From contig NZ_CP197474.1 of the NCBI RefSeq assembly GCF_052180245.1, positions 3,658,001-3,722,000 of the forward strand: a stretch of 64,000 nt of DNA, given 5' to 3'. Under the pieces are notes generated by a model. It had not been told where the DNA came from. It made no database searches and was given only the letters and a program-made list of their open reading frames with translations. Below, piece after piece: positions 61,220 through 64,000 of this stretch (the first letter of the stretch is position 1; each line of letters opens with the position of its first letter). The translations under genes and the position numbers were made by a program. Source of the DNA: Parapusillimonas sp013416435. GTDB taxonomy: Bacteria; Pseudomonadota; Gammaproteobacteria; Burkholderiales; Burkholderiaceae_B.

Positions 61220-62359
61220 CTATTTGCGCCTGACGTTGCGCCCGATGGACGGCAACAGCAACCAGGAAGGCCGGCGCCAGGACACCAGACGCGCATACAG
61301 CCACAGATAGGCCAGGGAGAACGCCGCGATGCTCGCGCACAGCACCCAGGCGTTGTCCCACCAGATGGTGGCAGGCACAAGGCCGATGAGCGCCAGGAAC
61401 CAAAGGTACGGAGACGTCATGGCATTGCAAAGCGCAGGCACGGCGTGCCGGCGGTCGCGGCTGAACGTGACCCGGACCAGGCGCCGGAAAACGAGCTGGT
61501 GCAGATGGAGCGCGTCGGGCTGGTCCACCGGCGTGCCGCGCTTGAAGCGACGGCGCCAGATCGAGAACATGGTTTCAAAAACCGGATAGAAAAGAACGGC
61601 CAGCGCATAGAAAGGCGACACGCTGGGATTGCGCACCACCAGTTGCACGGCGAGTTCGGCCAGCATGAATCCCAGGAAATAGGCGCCGCCATCGCCCAGG
61701 AACACCCTGCCGAAGGGAAAATTCCAGACCAGGAAGCCCAGGGTGGCGGATGCAAGCGCCGCGGCAATCAGGAAAATGGGGATGTCCTGCACTTGCAGGG
61801 CGACCAGCGCCAGCGATGCCGCCATGAGCGTTGCGATCATGCCCGCCAGGCCGTTCATGCCGTCGATGATATTCAGCGCATGCGTACAGCCGCCCACCGC
61901 CACCATGGTGAACATCAGCGACACCGGCCAGAATGACAAAAGCCAATCGGCCCAGCTCCAGCCCACCCGCGAAACGCCCCCGAGCAGCCACCATGCGATC
62001 GCCGCCGAGGCGAATGCAGCCAGCAGCCGCTTGCCGGACCCTACGTCCTTCGTGATGTCTTCGAGCAGCCCCGCAACGAACACCGGCATGGCCGCCACGA
62101 ACAAGACGGGCCACAGCCAGGTGAGCGTCATGTTGCTGGGGCCGAGCACCAGCAGCCCGGCCAGGCTGCCGGCGACCACGGCCAGCCCCCCGACGCGCGG
62201 CGCGGCGCGCGAGTGCATCGCCTGCGGCTTGTGCATGTCGGAATCGCCTGTAAAGACGCCGTGCCAGCGTTCGGACGCCACGATCAGGCCCCCGACCATG
62301 AACGCGACAATACAGATATAAAACCAGGTGAACGATTCCCAGAGCTTGAGAGAAATCAC
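61220..62359 (-). CDS. Undecaprenyl-phosphate sugar-1-phosphate transferase, WecA/MraY family
   Basis: A 379-residue membrane protein with about 11 hydrophobic segments. It starts a polysaccharide unit by moving GlcNAc-1-P or a relative onto undecaprenyl phosphate. The first cytoplasmic loop has HSRAAPRVGGLAVV, the magnesium motif is LNIIDGMNGLAGM, and the DGGAYFLGF segment and a C-terminal His-rich loop (PDALHLHQLVFRRLV) follow. It is the first gene of the leftward polysaccharide operon, downstream of the small-RNA locus. Confidence 0.93.
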   Translation of the reverse strand: MISLKLWESFTWFYICIVAFMVGGLIVASERWHGVFTGDSDMHKPQAMHSRAAPRVGGLAVVAGSLAGLLVLGPSNMTLTWLWPVLFVAAMPVFVAGLLEDITKDVGSGKRLLAAFASAAIAWWLLGGVSRVGWSWADWLLSFWPVSLMFTMVAVGGCTHALNIIDGMNGLAGMIATLMAASLALVALQVQDIPIFLIAAALASATLGFLVWNFPFGRVFLGDGGAYFLGFMLAELAVQLVVRNPSVSPFYALAVLFYPVFETMFSIWRRRFKRGTPVDQPDALHLHQLVFRRLVRVTFSRDRRHAVPALCNAMTSPYLWFLALIGLVPATIWWDNAWVLCASIAAFSLAYLWLYARLVSWRRPSWLLLPSIGRNVRRK

Positions 62360-62507
62360 GTAATCCCTATAGACGTTAAGGCATTGACATTATCGACCCT
62401 ATTTGTAACAGAGCGCGTTCTGGTTGCGTAAAAAATGCAACAAGAAATGTAAGCATAAAAGCGCGTCTGGCGCCATGGGCTTTCGGCCCTAAGCGACTGA
62501 AAAAGAT
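62360..62507. promoter_or_regulatory. Upstream region of the polysaccharide operon
   Basis: About 150 bases between the small-RNA terminator and the WecA-like start. The stretch 62395-62460 is AT-rich and should hold the operon promoter on the minus strand, but no good -35/-10 pair could be fixed. A GCGCGTCTGGCGCC segment near 62461 is GC-rich and may be structured. Confidence 0.4.
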
Positions 62508-62540
62508 AAAAAAAAGCCCGAGATCGTGAGATCTCGGGCT
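62508..62540 (-). terminator. Intrinsic terminator of the small RNA
   Basis: On the minus strand, AGCCCGAGATC and GATCTCGGGCT form an 11-bp perfect stem with a four-base loop, followed by eight T residues. It is among the strongest intrinsic terminators in the window and separates the small RNA from the polysaccharide operon. Confidence 0.95.
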
Positions 62541-62657
62541 AAATCCACCAAAGGAGGAGGGTGGAGGAGACAACCTTGGCATGCCGGGCTACTAGAGCAT
62601 TTGCTCGAGACCGCGTGACTGGGGTTTTCCCTTTGCAATCACGTTGCGACATCCGAT
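62508..62657 (-). ncRNA. Candidate small regulatory RNA with CUCCUCC loop
   Basis: An independent transcription unit of about 150 bases, with a consensus sigma-70 promoter upstream and a perfect intrinsic terminator at its end. Before the terminator, UCCACC and GGUGGA form a stem whose ten-base loop reads CUCCUCCUUU; a second CUCCUCC lies single-stranded just before it. CUCCUCC is complementary to ribosome-binding sites, a feature of known C-rich-loop RNAs that block translation. A 37-codon frame (62539-62652) exists but looks fortuitous. Confidence 0.75.
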
Positions 62658-62663
62658 AACTAA

Positions 62664-62692
62664 AGTATATAGCGGTTATTTGTGCATTGCAA
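62664..62692 (-). promoter_or_regulatory. Sigma-70 promoter of the small RNA
   Basis: On the minus strand, TTGCAA (-35) and TATACT (-10) are separated by exactly 17 bases. Transcription would start near 62657. The hexamers match the consensus at 4 and 5 positions, and the spacing is optimal. Confidence 0.8.
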
Positions 62693-62822
62693 GAAAAAAC
62701 CGCTGTAAAGATGTAACTTTTTTAGTTTGTGGCCTTTTTGCAAAAAGTCGCTCACAAAAAAGTTTCACCGTAACTCAGAGTTTACCCTAGTTTCGATACG
62801 CTTACAAGTCCGCATGCGCGGC
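62693..62822. other. AT-rich spacer between coq7 and the small RNA
   Basis: About 130 bases after the coq7 stop. It contains runs of A and T, a CTTTTTGCAAAAAG palindrome near 62743-62756, and a weak GTAAACTC/GAGTTAC hairpin near 62774-62789 on the minus strand, followed by a T-run, that could end coq7 transcription. No gene was found. Confidence 0.5.
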
Positions 62823-63566
62823 CTAAAGACGATACGCAGTGACCGTCATGACCTTGGACATGAAACGCATGGCCAGCTTGACGGGCGCGGGCAAGACGTC
62901 GGCGCCGTGCGTTTCGGCCGTGTTGCGATGTTCGATTTCATCGTCGCGCATCTGGACCACGATGCTGCGCGAACGCTCGTCTGTCTTTGGCAGATCGGTC
63001 AGGTGGCCGTCCAGGTGCTGCTCCACCTGCCTTTCGGTTTCCGCCATGAAGCCCAGGTTCTTGCCGGTCCCCGCCCGGCTTGCAGCCATTCCCAATGCGA
63101 ACGAGCCCGCATACCAGAGAGGATTGAGCAGGCTCGGTCCGCTGCGGAGTTCGTCAAGGCGTTGCCTGCACCATGCCAGATGGTCGACCTCCTCGGCGGC
63201 GGCGTCGTAGAGCACATCACGAATTGCTGCATCGCGACAAAACAGTGCCTGGCCTCGATACAAGGCTTGGGCGCATATCTCGCCCACATGGTTTACCCGC
63301 ATCAGTCCGGCGGCATGGCGCTGCTCTTCGGGGGTCAAGGCGGTTGCGTCGTCGTCCGGCCTGTACTTGCCTGCGGGATTGGGTCGGCTTGCATGCACGG
63401 AGCCGTCCAGCACCTGCACCGCCCGCCCGATTTCCGAGAGCAGTTTGTCGATGGGGGTCAGACCCCGTACGGGGTCAGACCCCATGCTGGCGGGGTCAGA
63501 CCCGTTGACGGTGGGGTCAGACCCCGTACGGGGTCTGACCCCTACACTACTTCCGACCATCTGCAT
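62823..63566 (-). CDS. coq7: Demethoxyubiquinone hydroxylase Coq7 with repeat-encoded N-terminal insertion
   Basis: A 247-residue di-iron hydroxylase of ubiquinone synthesis. The di-iron motifs are visible: HAAGLMRVNHVGEICAQAL, AAAEEVDHLAWC and MRDDEIEHRNTA. The enzyme domain begins at IDKLLSEIGRAVQVLDGS, near residue 39. Before it come about 30 residues (GVRPRTGSDP, then GSDPASMGSDPVRGLTP) encoded by palindromic repeats in frame. The start at 63566 (MQMVGSSV) has AAGGAAA upstream at good spacing; an ATG inside the repeat array (63485) is the alternative. It overlaps the membrane-protein gene by 20 bases. Confidence 0.92.
   Translation of the reverse strand: MQMVGSSVGVRPRTGSDPTVNGSDPASMGSDPVRGLTPIDKLLSEIGRAVQVLDGSVHASRPNPAGKYRPDDDATALTPEEQRHAAGLMRVNHVGEICAQALYRGQALFCRDAAIRDVLYDAAAEEVDHLAWCRQRLDELRSGPSLLNPLWYAGSFALGMAASRAGTGKNLGFMAETERQVEQHLDGHLTDLPKTDERSRSIVVQMRDDEIEHRNTAETHGADVLPAPVKLAMRFMSKVMTVTAYRL
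63454..63542. repeat. Palindromic repeat cluster M (inside coq7)
   Basis: Full copies at 63454-63483 and 63513-63542 (the second perfect, centre CGTACG). A half-element, GGGGTCAGACCC, at 63492-63503 and a GGGGTCAGAC piece after it fill the gap. All lie inside the coq7 reading frame near its N terminus. No copy uses the frame that carries the built-in stop, so coq7 stays open. Confidence 0.95.
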
Positions 63567-64000
63567 GGGTATTTCCTTTTCCTGTATGGCCATCCGTCCC
63601 GGCAAAAAACGAACCCGGACGGCGGCGCTCAATCAAAAACCAGGCCACGGGCAGCAGGACCGCCCAGGCGACCAGCCCCCGGCCCGCCATTTCCTGGTCG
63701 CTCAGCAAATAGGCATTGCACAAGCGGACGGGATATTCCTGGTACAGCAGCCCCACGATCGCCGTCATCCATGAAAAGTTGCCCAGAAAAAACACGGCAA
63801 TGACGGCGTTCGCCCGTCGCAGGGAATCGGTCAACAGCATCCCGGCGGCAATGAGCACGGCATACTTGAACCCTATGGATCCCGCGGACAGCAACGCGTC
63901 GTCCAGAGACCGAGGGATCATCCAGTAGGCACCTATGAAGCTGAAGAGCAGCAAGCCCGGCAGGCCATGTTCATTATATTTGCCATACGCGGCAAATGCA
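63547..64000 (-). CDS. Membrane protein, C-terminal part (cut by window edge)
   Basis: The frame is open from base 64000 leftwards to the stop at 63547, giving about 150 C-terminal residues (from AFAAYGKYNEHGLPGLLLFSFIGAYWMIPRSLDDAL). Four hydrophobic segments are visible, with PVRLCNAYLLSDQEMAGRG between the third and fourth, and a basic, polar C-terminal tail. The family could not be named. A resemblance to small membrane proteins that accompany cytochrome oxidase genes is only an impression. It overlaps coq7 by 20 bases. Confidence 0.7.
   Translation of the reverse strand, partial: AFAAYGKYNEHGLPGLLLFSFIGAYWMIPRSLDDALLSAGSIGFKYAVLIAAGMLLTDSLRRANAVIAVFFLGNFSWMTAIVGLLYQEYPVRLCNAYLLSDQEMAGRGLVAWAVLLPVAWFLIERRRPGSFFAGTDGHTGKGNTHADGRK

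Noticed and set aside
62542..62582. Unusually strong plus-strand ribosome-binding sites (AAAGGAGGAGGGTGGAGGA)
   Set aside because: No plus-strand gene follows; the purine tract is the complement of the CUCCUCC region of the minus-strand RNA.
62508..62657. Tryptophan-operon attenuator with WW leader peptide
   Set aside because: The Trp codons are part of the GGUGG stem arm, there is no alternative antiterminator pairing, and the gene downstream is a sugar-phosphate transferase, not a trp gene.

Overview
The window looks like chromosome from a betaproteobacterium of the order Burkholderiales, most likely family Alcaligenaceae (Bordetella, Achromobacter or Pusillimonas-like). The reasons are the high GC content, the housekeeping order ispE, tRNA-Gln, prs, rplY, pth, ychF, and a soluble NAD-linked formate dehydrogenase operon fdsGBA-fdhD-fdsD of the Burkholderiales kind. 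This assignment comes from reading the translations; no database search was run.

Layout. 1-1.3 kb: end of an MFS transporter and a peroxiredoxin. 1.5-13.9 kb: a continuous molybdenum block. moaC-moaD-moaE-moaB-moeA runs rightwards; moaA, mobA and a ModE-like regulator run leftwards; fdsGBA-fdhD-fdsD runs rightwards. Cofactor synthesis, insertion, regulation and the enzyme are therefore side by side. 13.9-17.5 kb: UspA, a DUF442 protein, an acetyltransferase, and a YdjC/HpnK-type deacetylase with an ArnC-like glycosyltransferase. 17.6-19.8 kb: a nitric-oxide module (truncated haemoglobin, NnrS, NsrR) with a good NsrR operator in front. 19.8-29.5 kb: MarR, SerA-like and gamma-glutamyltransferase-like genes, an NPDV-repeat protein, a small secreted protein, a two-component system, and a PLP lyase divergent from an Lrp regulator. 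29.5-33.2 kb: a decayed island (DUF1016 chimera, truncated HsdR, orphan HTH protein, broken integrase). 33.2-41.9 kb: housekeeping genes (ychF, CPBP protease, pth, rplY, prs, tRNA-Gln, ispE, lolB, TPR protein, mutM). 42.0-47.7 kb: an aromatic-degradation operon (metallo-beta-lactamase fold protein, FAD hydroxylase, small DUF2783 protein, hmgA, fahA). 47.8-62.4 kb: an FAD-linked hydroxyacid dehydrogenase, phosphomannomutase, and a surface-polysaccharide cluster (WecA-like initiator, WbpO and WbpP for UDP-GalNAcA, flippase, three glycosyltransferase genes of which one is a two-domain fusion, AsnB-type amidotransferase). 62.5-64 kb: a strong small-RNA candidate, coq7, and part of a membrane protein.

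The most striking feature is a family of about 30-bp perfect or near-perfect palindromes (arms GGGGTCAGACCC and GGGTCTGACCCC around a short variable centre), present at 13 loci, singly or in arrays of up to four. One array has an exact 58-bp period. The palindromes lie at gene ends, inside the homogentisate operon, on both edges of the decayed island, and inside coding frames. They supply the C termini of at least five proteins and about 30 residues near the N terminus of Coq7. One reading frame of the palindrome carries its own stop codon. The second notable item is the orphan small-RNA gene near 62.6 kb, with a consensus promoter, a hairpin loop presenting CUCCUCC, and a perfect intrinsic terminator.
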